From a virus: a stretch of DNA of 28,548 bases. Position 1 is the stretch's first letter. Each line of letters opens with the position of its first letter. The translations under genes and the position numbers were made by a program. The notes under the pieces were generated by a model. The model did no database searches and was not told the DNA's origin. It saw only the letters and a program-made list of their open reading frames with translations. The DNA lies in IMG/VR virus record IMGVR_UViG_3300036819_000213, positions 1 to 28,548 of that record, one strand, 5' to 3'. Of this stretch, positions 8,614 to 17,114 are shown piece by piece.

Positions 8614-9109
8614 GTTTTTCCTCCATGTAAAAATCCTCTCTCGTGACCGCCAGGAGAACCGCATCGGCCGGTTTCCCGCCGCGCATGGTTGCCGCGCGAA
8701 GCGTACCCTCGACCTTCGCCCCGAGCCGTTTCGCGAGCGCGATCGCGAGCCGGTTCCAGGCCGGAACGAAGGCCTGTATCCGAATCAACCCGGTCTGTCC
8801 CTCGAACATGAGCCGCGCGGCTTCGCGCAGTTCCGCGGCCGGAATGCCCCACAGCCGTTTCGCAAGCAGAATATGGGCGGTGGCCACCACGGGCGAAGCC
8901 CGTTCGAAGATGATCACGCCTGCGATATTGCCGCCGTCTTTGCATAACCCGAATGTCCTCGCGCCGCCGAACGTCCCGCTGTAGTGTTCGACAAATGCAT
9001 CCGGCGTGCCCGGGAAGAAGTCGTCGGCCAGCTGTGCCCGGGTTCGCTCCGCCCAGCCATAAGCGAGCGGCCACGCCCAGGCAGGAAACGGCTCGATAAT
9101 TGTCAGCAT
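8249..9109 (-). CDS. GNAT-like acetyltransferase in virion block
   Basis: The first ~161 residues look like a complete GNAT N-acetyltransferase: an N-terminal strand-helix, GGNIAGVIIFERA (beta-4), the AELREAARLMFEG helix region, and a C-terminal GAKVEGTLRAATMRGGKPADAVLLAVTREDFY end. The family transfers an acetyl group from acetyl-CoA. In T7-like phages a GNAT-fold protein (gp13) lies at this position, between nozzle and internal proteins. The ATG at 9109 overlaps the stop of the spike gene by 7 bases. No stop follows the expected domain end. The frame runs on for 125 Gly/Arg/Asp-rich codons that are out of frame with the next gene and read like its shadow. Either the protein has a long tail, or a stop was lost or a base is miscalled near 8611-8626. 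Confidence 0.72.
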   Translation of the reverse strand: MLTIIEPFPAWAWPLAYGWAERTRAQLADDFFPGTPDAFVEHYSGTFGGARTFGLCKDGGNIAGVIIFERASPVVATAHILLAKRLWGIPAAELREAARLMFEGQTGLIRIQAFVPAWNRLAIALAKRLGAKVEGTLRAATMRGGKPADAVLLAVTREDFYMEEKRGTDARRIDRGHEQQLDGQFHHVGNFLAGTDGRAEPDGRSAVAGPRRGERGHADAGNHGGGNPGGGPDQQDVERADGPGEPVPRTAGVRKERADRSDKPARRARAGKPAGNKRGQLRGAAK

Positions 9110-11796
9110 GTTCCACTGACAGAGGTAAGCACGCCATTGGTGAATACCTGCGTGCCTGTGCAGGGCTGTGTAGTCGTATGCGTGACGCCGCCGCCGCTCA
9201 CCGTCACAGATCCGCCGAGAGATACCGCGCCGCCACCCGTCAGCCCGGAACCCGCGGTCACAGTCACCGAGGAATGGGCAAGCTGTGAGTTGGCGATTGC
9301 CACGGTGGACTGAAACCCTGGGCCCATCGTGAGGGTGGCGGTCAGATTGACGGCAGTAGCGCCGACTACCGGGCTCGACACCAGCGTCTGGGTCGCCCCG
9401 TTCAGCGTTCCCCATTCCGAGAAATAGAGCGTGAGAGGAGTGGGGCTCGTCGCCGTGCTGACGTGAACGTCCAGATACACGATGCCGCTGCCGTCGTATG
9501 AAAGCCGCGCCTGATCCACCACGCTGCCGAAGTTGTAGAACAGATACTGGTCCTGGTTCAAATACGACGCGGCGGACGTGTTGCCTGCATACCAGAACGC
9601 TGCATTTTCGGCGGTTCCATCGTAGGAAGGATCGAAGATCTCCAGGTGCCCGCTGATCAGGTTGGCTCCGCTGGCGACGCGATACCAGCCGATCGCCGTA
9701 GGCGTGAACGTAATCACGTCCAGCGTCGGACCTCCTGGCCCTGGCGGAGCCTGATTGCATCCCAGCAGGAAGTCTCCGGCAATGGCAGACCCGGACCCGG
9801 GCAGGGATCGGTTTCCGCAATAAGCAATCGTGGAGCTGGCGAGACCGGAGACGCCGGCGCCCCCCTGCGCCATGTTGAACCACGTCGTGTCTGTGACCGT
9901 GGAGCCGTTAAAGTAACTGCCGCCGGCAAATCCCACCAGGGGCTGCCCGAATGGCGTGGTGTTTTGGTTGCTGCAGATGCCTCCCTGGATGGATATCGGG
10001 CCGAGCGCGGTTGAACTTTGATCGGACCAGCACCCCCAGAAAAACTGCGAAGGGGAGGAAAGCGAGTATCCCGCTGCCGAAGCAGAGAGGTATGACTGAT
10101 TTCCCACGTGCATGTCCGGCTGCTGCGTCCCGCCGGACTCAATACCCCGGTAGATCTGTTGAGTGTCGGTTGCCAGGAAGCCGAAAGATCGGGCGTCCGA
10201 GTTCCCGATGATCGTATTGCCGCCGAGACTGCCCGCAGTGTTTATGTTGCCCGACATGCAGTTGGTACACCTGTTGTCTTCGAAAGTGTTGTTCCCTGCG
10301 ATGTTCAACGGGCTCGTGTAGCCCTGGCCGTGGTTCATTTGCGCGCCCCAGCCGTAGGCCGTCAGTTCGTCCGACATGAAGGCCAGCGGCTCTCCGCTGA
10401 GCGATGCTGTAGCCGCTGCAGATAACGTCCACGTGGTTCCTGCGCCCGTCACCCTCGTGTTGAGCGGAATTCCATTGGCGCTTCCGGTGTCCACTACCAC
10501 CATTCCGCTCGTTATCCCCAGGCCGGAGGAGACGGTCAGGGTCGTCATACCGCTCGTGACTGATCCTGTCGTGGTGGCCGCTGGGCCAACGAAGATATCG
10601 GAGAACCGGTTGTGGACGTATTTGTTCCGCTGCCCGCTGTACAGAATCCCGACTGCGGTCCCGTTGCAGTCGTTGCCTTCCACTGTGAAGTCATGACCGT
10701 AAACCTCTATGGCGAATGCGCCGCCTCCCGCATTGGCGTTCATCGGCAGGACATTCTCACAATGGTTCCCGGAGATCTCGCCGCCGACCAACTGGTCGTA
10801 TGGGCCGCCGTAGCCGGAACTTCCGCCAGAGAAAATGCCAGGCGTGAATGCAAGCCCATTTGCGATCAAAGTGACGTTGCGCATGAAGTAGAAGGCGATC
10901 CCGTTTCCCTGCGCCTCCATGGCGGCAACCTTACCGACCGTGGGCGAACAAGTGCTGTCGTGGTAGTTGATGGAAGCGCCATTGGCAAAGGTGTTGAGGA
11001 AAGTATTGTAGAGAACGCACTCCAGACGCGGCAGGCCGGTGGAATTTTTCACCTCAGCGGTGGCGTTATAGATCACGTGGTCATAATCGTGACCTGTGAA
11101 TACGTTGCCGTCCGACAGGAAACCATCCACTGCGGGGCTCGGCACCCAGATCACAAAATAACTGAGGCCGGACGCCGTGCTCCCTGTGAATCCCGGTGCC
11201 GCACAGGTCAGATGCGTGGCGTCGATAAAGGCCGAGACCACACAGGTCCCGAACACGCCACCAGACTCGATTCCGAAAACAGTTTTCCCCCCGGCGACCA
11301 CCATGGAGCTTGTCCATGTCGTGCCGACGCCCGTGATCGCCGTACCCCCGGAGGTGATCGATGCCGTTCCGGTTTGATACTGACTCACGGAGGTTCCGGC
11401 CATAATCCCGGTGGTGCCCGTATGCCCATTCGCGTCGAACGACATGCCTCTGACCGTGACGAAGTTCCCGAGGATGCGCATGACGTTCATGCCGTCCGCG
11501 CCGGCTTTCAGGACCGCGCCCTGCGCGCCTTGAATAGTCAGATTGGAGACGGTCGACGGCACGACGATCTCGCTTGTAGGCGTCTCCACGTACCCGGCCG
11601 GGACCTGAATCGTTGCGGTGGCCCCCGAGGGGATCGCCGCCAGCGCCTTCGCGATCGCTCCCGATCCGGACCACGACGCGATCGCGCTGGCCGAATAATG
11701 AGCATTGTCCACTACCAGCGTCACCCGGCTTATCTCCTGCGACCAGAGCGTTGCCGCCAGTGTCAGCGCCAGACAGAAGCAACGTAGCCTTCTCAC
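9103..11796 (-). CDS. Beta-helix tail spike/fibre protein with signal peptide
   Basis: This 897-aa protein shows pectate-lyase-like right-handed beta-helix sequence: repeated short hydrophobic turns such as VSNLTIQGAQGAVLKAGADG, FVTVRGMSFDANG, TVEGNDCNG and NTFEDNRCTN from residues ~80 to 560. Near the C-terminus is a GSGLTGGGAVSLGGSVTVS segment typical of phage tail fibres, then a Cys-containing tail. This is the fold of phage spikes that bind or cut cell-surface polysaccharide. I saw no clear catalytic residues. The start is GTG 11796, overlapping the previous stop as GTGA, with GGAGG nine bases upstream. It gives an Arg-rich n-region and a hydrophobic core (FCLALTLAATLW), a Sec-type signal that is surprising for a virion protein. 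The central region contains several Gly/Thr-rich insertions (for example SITSGGTAITGVGTTW). Confidence 0.75.
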   Translation of the reverse strand: MRRLRCFCLALTLAATLWSQEISRVTLVVDNAHYSASAIASWSGSGAIAKALAAIPSGATATIQVPAGYVETPTSEIVVPSTVSNLTIQGAQGAVLKAGADGMNVMRILGNFVTVRGMSFDANGHTGTTGIMAGTSVSQYQTGTASITSGGTAITGVGTTWTSSMVVAGGKTVFGIESGGVFGTCVVSAFIDATHLTCAAPGFTGSTASGLSYFVIWVPSPAVDGFLSDGNVFTGHDYDHVIYNATAEVKNSTGLPRLECVLYNTFLNTFANGASINYHDSTCSPTVGKVAAMEAQGNGIAFYFMRNVTLIANGLAFTPGIFSGGSSGYGGPYDQLVGGEISGNHCENVLPMNANAGGGAFAIEVYGHDFTVEGNDCNGTAVGILYSGQRNKYVHNRFSDIFVGPAATTTGSVTSGMTTLTVSSGLGITSGMVVVDTGSANGIPLNTRVTGAGTTWTLSAAATASLSGEPLAFMSDELTAYGWGAQMNHGQGYTSPLNIAGNNTFEDNRCTNCMSGNINTAGSLGGNTIIGNSDARSFGFLATDTQQIYRGIESGGTQQPDMHVGNQSYLSASAAGYSLSSPSQFFWGCWSDQSSTALGPISIQGGICSNQNTTPFGQPLVGFAGGSYFNGSTVTDTTWFNMAQGGAGVSGLASSTIAYCGNRSLPGSGSAIAGDFLLGCNQAPPGPGGPTLDVITFTPTAIGWYRVASGANLISGHLEIFDPSYDGTAENAAFWYAGNTSAASYLNQDQYLFYNFGSVVDQARLSYDGSGIVYLDVHVSTATSPTPLTLYFSEWGTLNGATQTLVSSPVVGATAVNLTATLTMGPGFQSTVAIANSQLAHSSVTVTAGSGLTGGGAVSLGGSVTVSGGGVTHTTTQPCTGTQVFTNGVLTSVSGTC

Positions 11797-12254
11797 AGCG
11801 CGCTTCCTCCCGACGCGCCCATGGAAAGAATCCACCGCATTGAAGCTCCCGATCCGACCGCGATGAATATAAGAATCGTGATGGATGCCGGGTTGCCGCT
11901 GAATGAGATCGGCGCGTCCTGGACTCGCAGCGCGGTGTCCGAAGCGTAGCCGCCGACGCCAGTCGCGAAAGCCGGGAGGGCTCTTCCACCGGTGGCATCC
12001 TGCATGAGAGTGACAATCTGCAGCGACCCAGGGGTTGCCAGTCCAGGCCCGAGCACGGTAAGCGGGCTGCCGGAAAGAGAATGGGCCACGAATGCCGCCG
12101 AAACGCCGGCACCTCCGGGCGACCCCGGCGCTCCGGTCTTGCCCGGCGCTCCCGTGCCGAGGGCGAGGCTGATGCGGCGTAGCCGGTCATTCACTGCCAG
12201 AACGAGTTTTTGACCCTCTATGCCCTGCGGTAATGGCGCTAGCTGTTTGCTCAC
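11793..12254 (-). CDS. Collagen-like small tail-tip/fibre protein
   Basis: This 153-residue protein begins with GTG 12254, overlapping the upstream stop as GTGA. Residues 1-31 are a helical charged segment (NDRLRRISLAL), followed by a Gly-X-Y collagen-like run at 35-50 (GAPGKTGAPGSPGGAG). A beta-rich domain ends in a hydrophobic stretch (ASITILIFIAVGSGASMRW). Collagen-like triplets are common in phage fibres, where they trimerise. Its place between the nozzle-like protein and the spike suggests an adaptor or connector for receptor-binding parts, which is inference. The C-terminal hydrophobic stretch could also be a membrane helix, so a non-virion role cannot be excluded. Confidence 0.62.
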   Translation of the reverse strand: MSKQLAPLPQGIEGQKLVLAVNDRLRRISLALGTGAPGKTGAPGSPGGAGVSAAFVAHSLSGSPLTVLGPGLATPGSLQIVTLMQDATGGRALPAFATGVGGYASDTALRVQDAPISFSGNPASITILIFIAVGSGASMRWILSMGASGGSAL

Positions 12255-15200
12255 GAGTCACTCACTTGAAAATCCAGATCGACCAGTTCCCACTTGGGCG
12301 GCGTCTCGTCGATCACGAGGCTCGACCACTTCGGAAGAACGTCCGACGTCTCGAGCGGAAAATCTTCCCATTTCCAGCCGGCCTGCGGATCGTTCAGATT
12401 ACGGGTCCAGACGCGGATCCGGTAAATCCGCGCCGCCGCGGTACTCGTGAGCAGCACGCGCATGAGCCGCCCGCGAATTCCCGGAGGCATGATCACGAGC
12501 AGCGCCGTCCGGCCGTTCGGCGTCGTCAGCGCTGTCGGCCCGTTGACCGTTGCGAGCGCAGCGCCGTCCTGGTCGGTGATGACCGACATATTGACCGTGC
12601 CGGTGGCCACCATGTCGATTTCGATCCGCTTGAACATCTTGCGCCGCTCGGACTCGAAATCGAATTCGAGCGTGTTGAACGCATCGTCATTTCCCGAGGG
12701 CGTACTGCCGGCGAGGTACCGGCCGATCCGGCTCCAGCGGGCCTGCACGGTGAAGAACCGGTAGCCCGCGGGCCCGACGCACTGCAATTGCACCGACCGG
12801 CCTTCAATGCCCGGGGGTAATGGCACGGTTACCCAGGCGCGGGCCGTCGCCGCCGTCGCAAGTACAAACGTCCCGCGCGACGAGAAGGCTTCGCCCGGCA
12901 GATCTGTGAGCATCGTCACTGAAACATCCCCGTCGGACTCCATTTCGAAACGCAGCTGGTCGAATATCTTAGAATCGGCATCGCCGAGATCGACCTGCAT
13001 CGAGTCCCACACAAACCCCGCCGCGGACTCATAGCTTTCGACTGATACCCCGATTACCCGCATGAGCAGCCGGGCCGAGTAAAGCCGGAACGGAGCGGCG
13101 CCGACAAGCGAGAGTTGCCAGAGCAGTCCCCGCGTGATCGCGAATGGATACCGCCAGATCGCCCGGCCGCCTTCGGCCACCGTGGGGCTATGCCTGGTCG
13201 AGAGAGCGTTGCCCGGCAGGTCGGAGGCTATTGTCGCCGCAACCGTTCCACCAGAGGCGTCGATATCCAGTTCGAGCTCCTTGCACTCCTTCACTTTGCC
13301 GACGCCGAGGTCTGTCGGGATCGTGGACGCGACCAGCGCCAGCCTCGCCTCCACGTAGTAATAGATGTACACGTTGTGGACGATCGCGATGCCGGTGGTC
13401 GCGGCGTCGACGAGCACGGAAATATTCCGCGCGAGAACCCCGGCTTCTTCGAGCCCGGGAAATGACGTGCCGGCAAAACCGAAACTTTGGGTTCTCCGCG
13501 CGCCTGCGGCCAGCGTGCCGACATTCCCGGCAGCGACCACGCCGTTGTTGAAACTCACATAGACGTCGGCCGCGGCGCCCGTCGCAAACTCGAAGTCGAT
13601 TGCGACCTCGAGAAACATCTTGTCGTTGTCGGGAAGGCCGCAGTCCTCGTAGTGCGACTGGCACACGCACTCGATCGGCACGTTGCCCGGGATACTGCCC
13701 GATGTGGGCTGGAACTGCTGGTCCTCGCCGAGGAAGCCGCGGAAATCGGCAATCGAGAATATCTGGGCCTTTCCCCCTCCCACGCCGGTCAGGCCGCACA
13801 TCGATGTGCCGTCAAAGAAGAACCCGAAGAAACCGCCCACGGAATATGTGCGGTTGTACGCATTGCGCTCGTAGAACCAGCGCCCCGCGCGCTGCTGCGT
13901 CAGATAGGCGTTGCGCTCCGGCTCCGGACCTTCGTCGAACACCAGCAGATTGAAGTCTCCGCCCTGCTCCGCGTAGGAGATGTACAGCCTCCCCATGGCA
14001 TGACCGAGGGCCACTGCGTATGCGGCCGTCGATGTCGAATTGAAAGCGGATCCGGGCAGCACCGAACCCGGCGGAGTGAGATTCCCCGCGTTGGTGATCG
14101 ACTGATTGAAAAGCGGCAATATGTTGCCGCTGAGGACGTGCACCTCGCTCATGTCGAACAGGCAAAGTCCGTTCGGCGCGACGAAGTAATCGATCTGTCC
14201 CGCTGGCGCGAGGGCGAACTGGCCGGCCAGCCCGAGCCCGTCATAGACCTGTTCGAGGGATCCCGTGGCGGCGTCGCCGATCAGCATCCATATCGAGCGC
14301 TCTTTGTAAACGATCAGCAGGTTCGTATGGATCGAGCACCAGACGATCTCCTCGCCGTCGAGCCCCACATCCACCCAGTCGCCCACCTGCGGATCCGTGT
14401 TCCAGTACTGCGGCGTGTCGATCGGGGTGTAGAACAGGCGGTTCACGTTCGCCGTCGTCGACCAGCCATACAGCCGCGAAAAGAATGGCCCGATCATGCC
14501 CGCGCACGCTGGCGGTGCGTCGTTCGTGGTCGGCATCGTCTGCCCGTTATTGGTGGCCTGCAGGTCAGGCATCGAGTCGGTGAAGGCGGTCGCCGGCGAT
14601 GCGGCCGTGGAGACGATTTGACCCACCCGGTAAGGCTGCCCCAGCGTCCCGCCGGTGCGGTAAATATTCACGAAGCCGATGCGGGTATCGACCGGCGCGT
14701 CAGCCGTAGGAATGGTGACCGCGATCGGCTGGGAGACGACGGACACCACGTCCGAAGCGGGGCTCGGATTCGACTCGAGCGTAAGATCCGCGCTCATGAA
14801 CGTCACGTAGTACTGGTAGCTGCCATTGGGCAGGCTGGTAACGCCTCCCGAAGCGAGATTGGCGTCTGTATTGCCATCCGACCCGCTGATCGGGATCAGC
14901 GTGTTGGTCACGATCGGGGCGACGACGACGCTGTTTCCCGACCCGCCGTAGGTCGCCGCGGCGTTGGTATCGGCGGAGCAGATTCCCGCCATGACTGCCG
15001 GGACCTGGGCATTGCTGTACCCGATGTCCGCAAAAGAATACGTGACGCCCGCGATGGTGAGCGAATGCAGGTAGCCGTACTGGCCGACCAGTATTCCCGG
15101 GCCTGTGTAGCTGTGAACAAAGACGGCGGTGAAAGTAGAGCCTGTGATGCCTGTGACCGTGACGACTTCACAATTTGCGCTGGCAGCGTCGCAGATGATC

Positions 15201-15799
15201 AGTTGCGTTCCGGCAACGATGGCCACTCCCGAGGCCAGCGTCATTGAGGCGGCCGTAACGGTGGCCGAGCCTGCCGAAATGCTCGCCGCAATCGTCGTTC
15301 CGTAGGTGCCGTAAGTGTAGGTGGCGCTCGAAACCGGCGACGGCGAAGACCCGCTGGAGGCAGTCGGGCTCGCTGGCGGTGCCGCCAGATTCCACGCCTC
15401 CCAGCCCCCGGCCGCCGAATGGCGTCCCTGGTTGCCGCGGTTCATCACGTACATGTAGCCGTTCTGCGAGGCGAACGCGATCCGGTTGCCGTCGAAGCCC
15501 GTCGCGATCGCTGTCGAGTCCCCGTCGTAGTAAACCGCCGAAGTGGGGCTTGAAATTGCTGAATTACAGCCGACGTAATACGGGGCCCCGGGGCCGCCCG
15601 CGGACCCGGCGCTGTGCGCGATTCCGGCGCCCGCGATCGAGAGTTGGCGCACGTATCCGGCTCGCGAGACCAGCCGGCCGAGGGCGTCGGAACGCCAGTT
15701 CTGCGCGAGGAGGTAATCGGTGATGGGTGTCTTGTCGACAGGCGGCAGCGCGTTGTATCCCCCGCCGAGGATCTGGATCGACTTGCGTTCGTATCCCAT
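12251..15799 (-). CDS. Tail hub/nozzle-like protein with tandem C-terminal beta repeats
   Basis: This 1182-aa protein opens with a pattern common in podovirus tail hub and nozzle proteins: NALPPVDKTPITDYLLAQNW, then SDALGRLVSRAGYV. The first ~600 residues are beta-rich and propeller-like (RIAFASQNGYMYVMNRG; LLIVYKERSIWMLIGD; IDYFVAPNGLCLFDMSEV). From ~730 the chain holds four related ~90-aa beta-sandwich-like units, near residues 730, 840, 945 and 1055. Each has a strand like IDFEF, ELDID, RFEME or EIDMV, a D/G-rich turn (SDLPG, TDLPG, TDQDG) and an IxGR...V...Y closing strand. The gene follows three adaptor genes, as T7 gp12 follows gp11. ATG 15799 overlaps the previous stop by one base (TGATG); a GTG start six codons upstream is possible. 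It is presumed to form part of the tail tube or hub. Confidence 0.68.
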   Translation of the reverse strand: MGYERKSIQILGGGYNALPPVDKTPITDYLLAQNWRSDALGRLVSRAGYVRQLSIAGAGIAHSAGSAGGPGAPYYVGCNSAISSPTSAVYYDGDSTAIATGFDGNRIAFASQNGYMYVMNRGNQGRHSAAGGWEAWNLAAPPASPTASSGSSPSPVSSATYTYGTYGTTIAASISAGSATVTAASMTLASGVAIVAGTQLIICDAASANCEVVTVTGITGSTFTAVFVHSYTGPGILVGQYGYLHSLTIAGVTYSFADIGYSNAQVPAVMAGICSADTNAAATYGGSGNSVVVAPIVTNTLIPISGSDGNTDANLASGGVTSLPNGSYQYYVTFMSADLTLESNPSPASDVVSVVSQPIAVTIPTADAPVDTRIGFVNIYRTGGTLGQPYRVGQIVSTAASPATAFTDSMPDLQATNNGQTMPTTNDAPPACAGMIGPFFSRLYGWSTTANVNRLFYTPIDTPQYWNTDPQVGDWVDVGLDGEEIVWCSIHTNLLIVYKERSIWMLIGDAATGSLEQVYDGLGLAGQFALAPAGQIDYFVAPNGLCLFDMSEVHVLSGNILPLFNQSITNAGNLTPPGSVLPGSAFNSTSTAAYAVALGHAMGRLYISYAEQGGDFNLLVFDEGPEPERNAYLTQQRAGRWFYERNAYNRTYSVGGFFGFFFDGTSMCGLTGVGGGKAQIFSIADFRGFLGEDQQFQPTSGSIPGNVPIECVCQSHYEDCGLPDNDKMFLEVAIDFEFATGAAADVYVSFNNGVVAAGNVGTLAAGARRTQSFGFAGTSFPGLEEAGVLARNISVLVDAATTGIAIVHNVYIYYYVEARLALVASTIPTDLGVGKVKECKELELDIDASGGTVAATIASDLPGNALSTRHSPTVAEGGRAIWRYPFAITRGLLWQLSLVGAAPFRLYSARLLMRVIGVSVESYESAAGFVWDSMQVDLGDADSKIFDQLRFEMESDGDVSVTMLTDLPGEAFSSRGTFVLATAATARAWVTVPLPPGIEGRSVQLQCVGPAGYRFFTVQARWSRIGRYLAGSTPSGNDDAFNTLEFDFESERRKMFKRIEIDMVATGTVNMSVITDQDGAALATVNGPTALTTPNGRTALLVIMPPGIRGRLMRVLLTSTAAARIYRIRVWTRNLNDPQAGWKWEDFPLETSDVLPKWSSLVIDETPPKWELVDLDFQVSDS

Positions 15800-16431
15800 C
15801 AGCGGCCCGCGCCCCACAAATTCCGCATCGTTGCCTCGTAGAGCTTCATGCGCTCTCTGAGGTGGGCCGCGACTTCCGGCATTGCCGAATCGCTTTCACT
15901 CGATCGCGCCCCGGCGATCATGGCATCCGAGAAGTAGTCCTGCAGCACGGCTGAAACCGGCAGAGTCGAAGAATCCGCAGTCACGGTGGCGGGTATCGCC
16001 TGCATGATCTGGGCAAGCGTGGCGTCGGAGATCGGGATCGGGTAGAGCGTTCCGGTATTCGCGGCGCCGGCGTCGAGTGAGAGCCGCGACGGATCCCCCG
16101 CGGTCGATGACCAGTTCCCATCGAGCGCGAACAGCTGCCCCACGGTCGACAGGCGCAGCAGCTGCGGAGGCAGCCCGGAATACAGCAGCCACGCGCCTTC
16201 GGTAAACACATGGCCGGTCGGCAGCGCGTAAACGGCGGTGGCCGCGATGACATCGACCGAATCGTCGTAGCTGAGAAACAGGGAGGAACTGCGCGCCAGA
16301 AACTTCGCGGCGTCATCCGCATACTGATACAGCTGTGCAGGTGTGATCGGGCCGGTAGCGGCGGCCAGATCCGCCGCGCTCAGGAAGCCGAGCCGGTACC
16401 AGACGTCCGCGATGCAGTTTACGGTGTCCAT
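15799..16431 (-). CDS. Head-tail adaptor-like protein 3
   Basis: This 210-aa protein has an N-terminal helical part (CIADVWYRLGFLSAADLAAATGPITPAQLYQYADDAAKFLARSS without its breaks), a central beta domain (DVIAATAVYALPTGHVFTEGAWLLYSG) and C-terminal helices (SDAMIAGARSSESDSAMPEVAAHLRERMKLYEATMR, given here in two parts). That helix-beta-helix layout is the one seen in tail-adaptor proteins of the P22 gp4 and T7 gp11 type. It is the third of three consecutive genes with this layout and overlaps both neighbours by one base (TGATG). Probable role: a ring between portal and tail hub. Family membership is inferred from layout and position, not from a diagnostic motif. Confidence 0.55.
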   Translation of the reverse strand: MDTVNCIADVWYRLGFLSAADLAAATGPITPAQLYQYADDAAKFLARSSSLFLSYDDSVDVIAATAVYALPTGHVFTEGAWLLYSGLPPQLLRLSTVGQLFALDGNWSSTAGDPSRLSLDAGAANTGTLYPIPISDATLAQIMQAIPATVTADSSTLPVSAVLQDYFSDAMIAGARSSESDSAMPEVAAHLRERMKLYEATMRNLWGAGR

Positions 16432-17108
16432 CAGGATTTCTTCTTCCCGCTAAGCCGGGACCGGTCGAAGAGAGCGAGCTCCGCCGGCACTGAATCGTAT
16501 CCCTGGCCGATATTCCGCGCGCGCACAAAACCGGCGTACTCGGTTGCAGCGTCGAGAAACTCGCCGAGCAGGGGCAGCACCGATGCGAGGGCTTCTCCGC
16601 CTTCCATCTGGCGAACGCGATAGATCGCGTACGGGACGTAGACCGGGTGGTATTCAGCCGGCGTCTCGGGCACGTCGCCATCATCGCTAAGCGCCAGTGG
16701 CGCACGGGCGTAAGTCAGGCTCACCGCCGTATCGACGGCCGGCTGCCGGTAGAGCGCGATCAGATCCGCTCCGATCGCGGCATATCGGTACGGAGCCCCG
16801 GGCGACTGCGGCCACTGAGAATCGAGAGCCCACAATTCGCCGAGCCGGGCCGGGCGCACCTTCGCGCCGCCGGCGAGCGTGATCCGTAGGGGCACGATCC
16901 AGTCCGTGAAGAGCGGAAGCATGTGGAAGAACGTCGTATTTGTGGTCGGGGTCCAGGAGGCGGTAGTTTCGAGCGCGAGAGTCAGGAGGCAAAAGAGGCG
17001 GTTCGCCTCGTTGATCGCCGCGATGATTTCAGCGGTCGGATAGAACACCGGCGCGGCTACTTCGTTCAGGCGCTGCGACACGAGCCCGTACATCGTTGCG
17101 AGGGTCAT
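16431..17108 (-). CDS. Head-tail adaptor-like protein 2
   Basis: This 225-aa protein starts with MTLATMYGLVSQRLNEV and a helix (AEIIAAINEANRLFCLLTLA), the usual opening of phage adaptor proteins that place residues around a portal ring. A beta domain with TWTP-like and aromatic strands follows. The end is helical (YHPVYVPYAIYRVRQMEGGE, GEFLDAATEYAGFVRARN) and very basic (RSRLSGKKKS). The layout resembles DUF6682-type phage adaptor proteins, which I recall but cannot verify here. It starts 6 bases after the previous stop and runs by one base into the next gene. It is the second of three such genes. Its role is likely head-tail joining. Confidence 0.57.
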   Translation of the reverse strand: MTLATMYGLVSQRLNEVAAPVFYPTAEIIAAINEANRLFCLLTLALETTASWTPTTNTTFFHMLPLFTDWIVPLRITLAGGAKVRPARLGELWALDSQWPQSPGAPYRYAAIGADLIALYRQPAVDTAVSLTYARAPLALSDDGDVPETPAEYHPVYVPYAIYRVRQMEGGEALASVLPLLGEFLDAATEYAGFVRARNIGQGYDSVPAELALFDRSRLSGKKKS

Positions 17109-17114
17109 ACGGGT

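Noticed and set aside
8611-8626. Programmed -1 frameshift between the GNAT gene and the next gene
   Set aside because: The A-run does not form an X-XXY-YYZ slippery heptamer, and the -1 frame meets a TGA almost at once, so it would not join the two genes.
8604-9137. Alternative minus-strand frame across the GNAT gene
   Set aside because: It is Arg/Gly/His-rich with no GNAT motif. The GNAT motifs are in the other frame, though its TGA at 8604 is relevant to the overlap puzzle.
13487-15247. 586-codon plus-strand open frame opposite the hub/nozzle gene
   Set aside because: Arg/His/Val-rich shadow without a ribosome site or recognisable motif, fully antisense to a well-supported gene.
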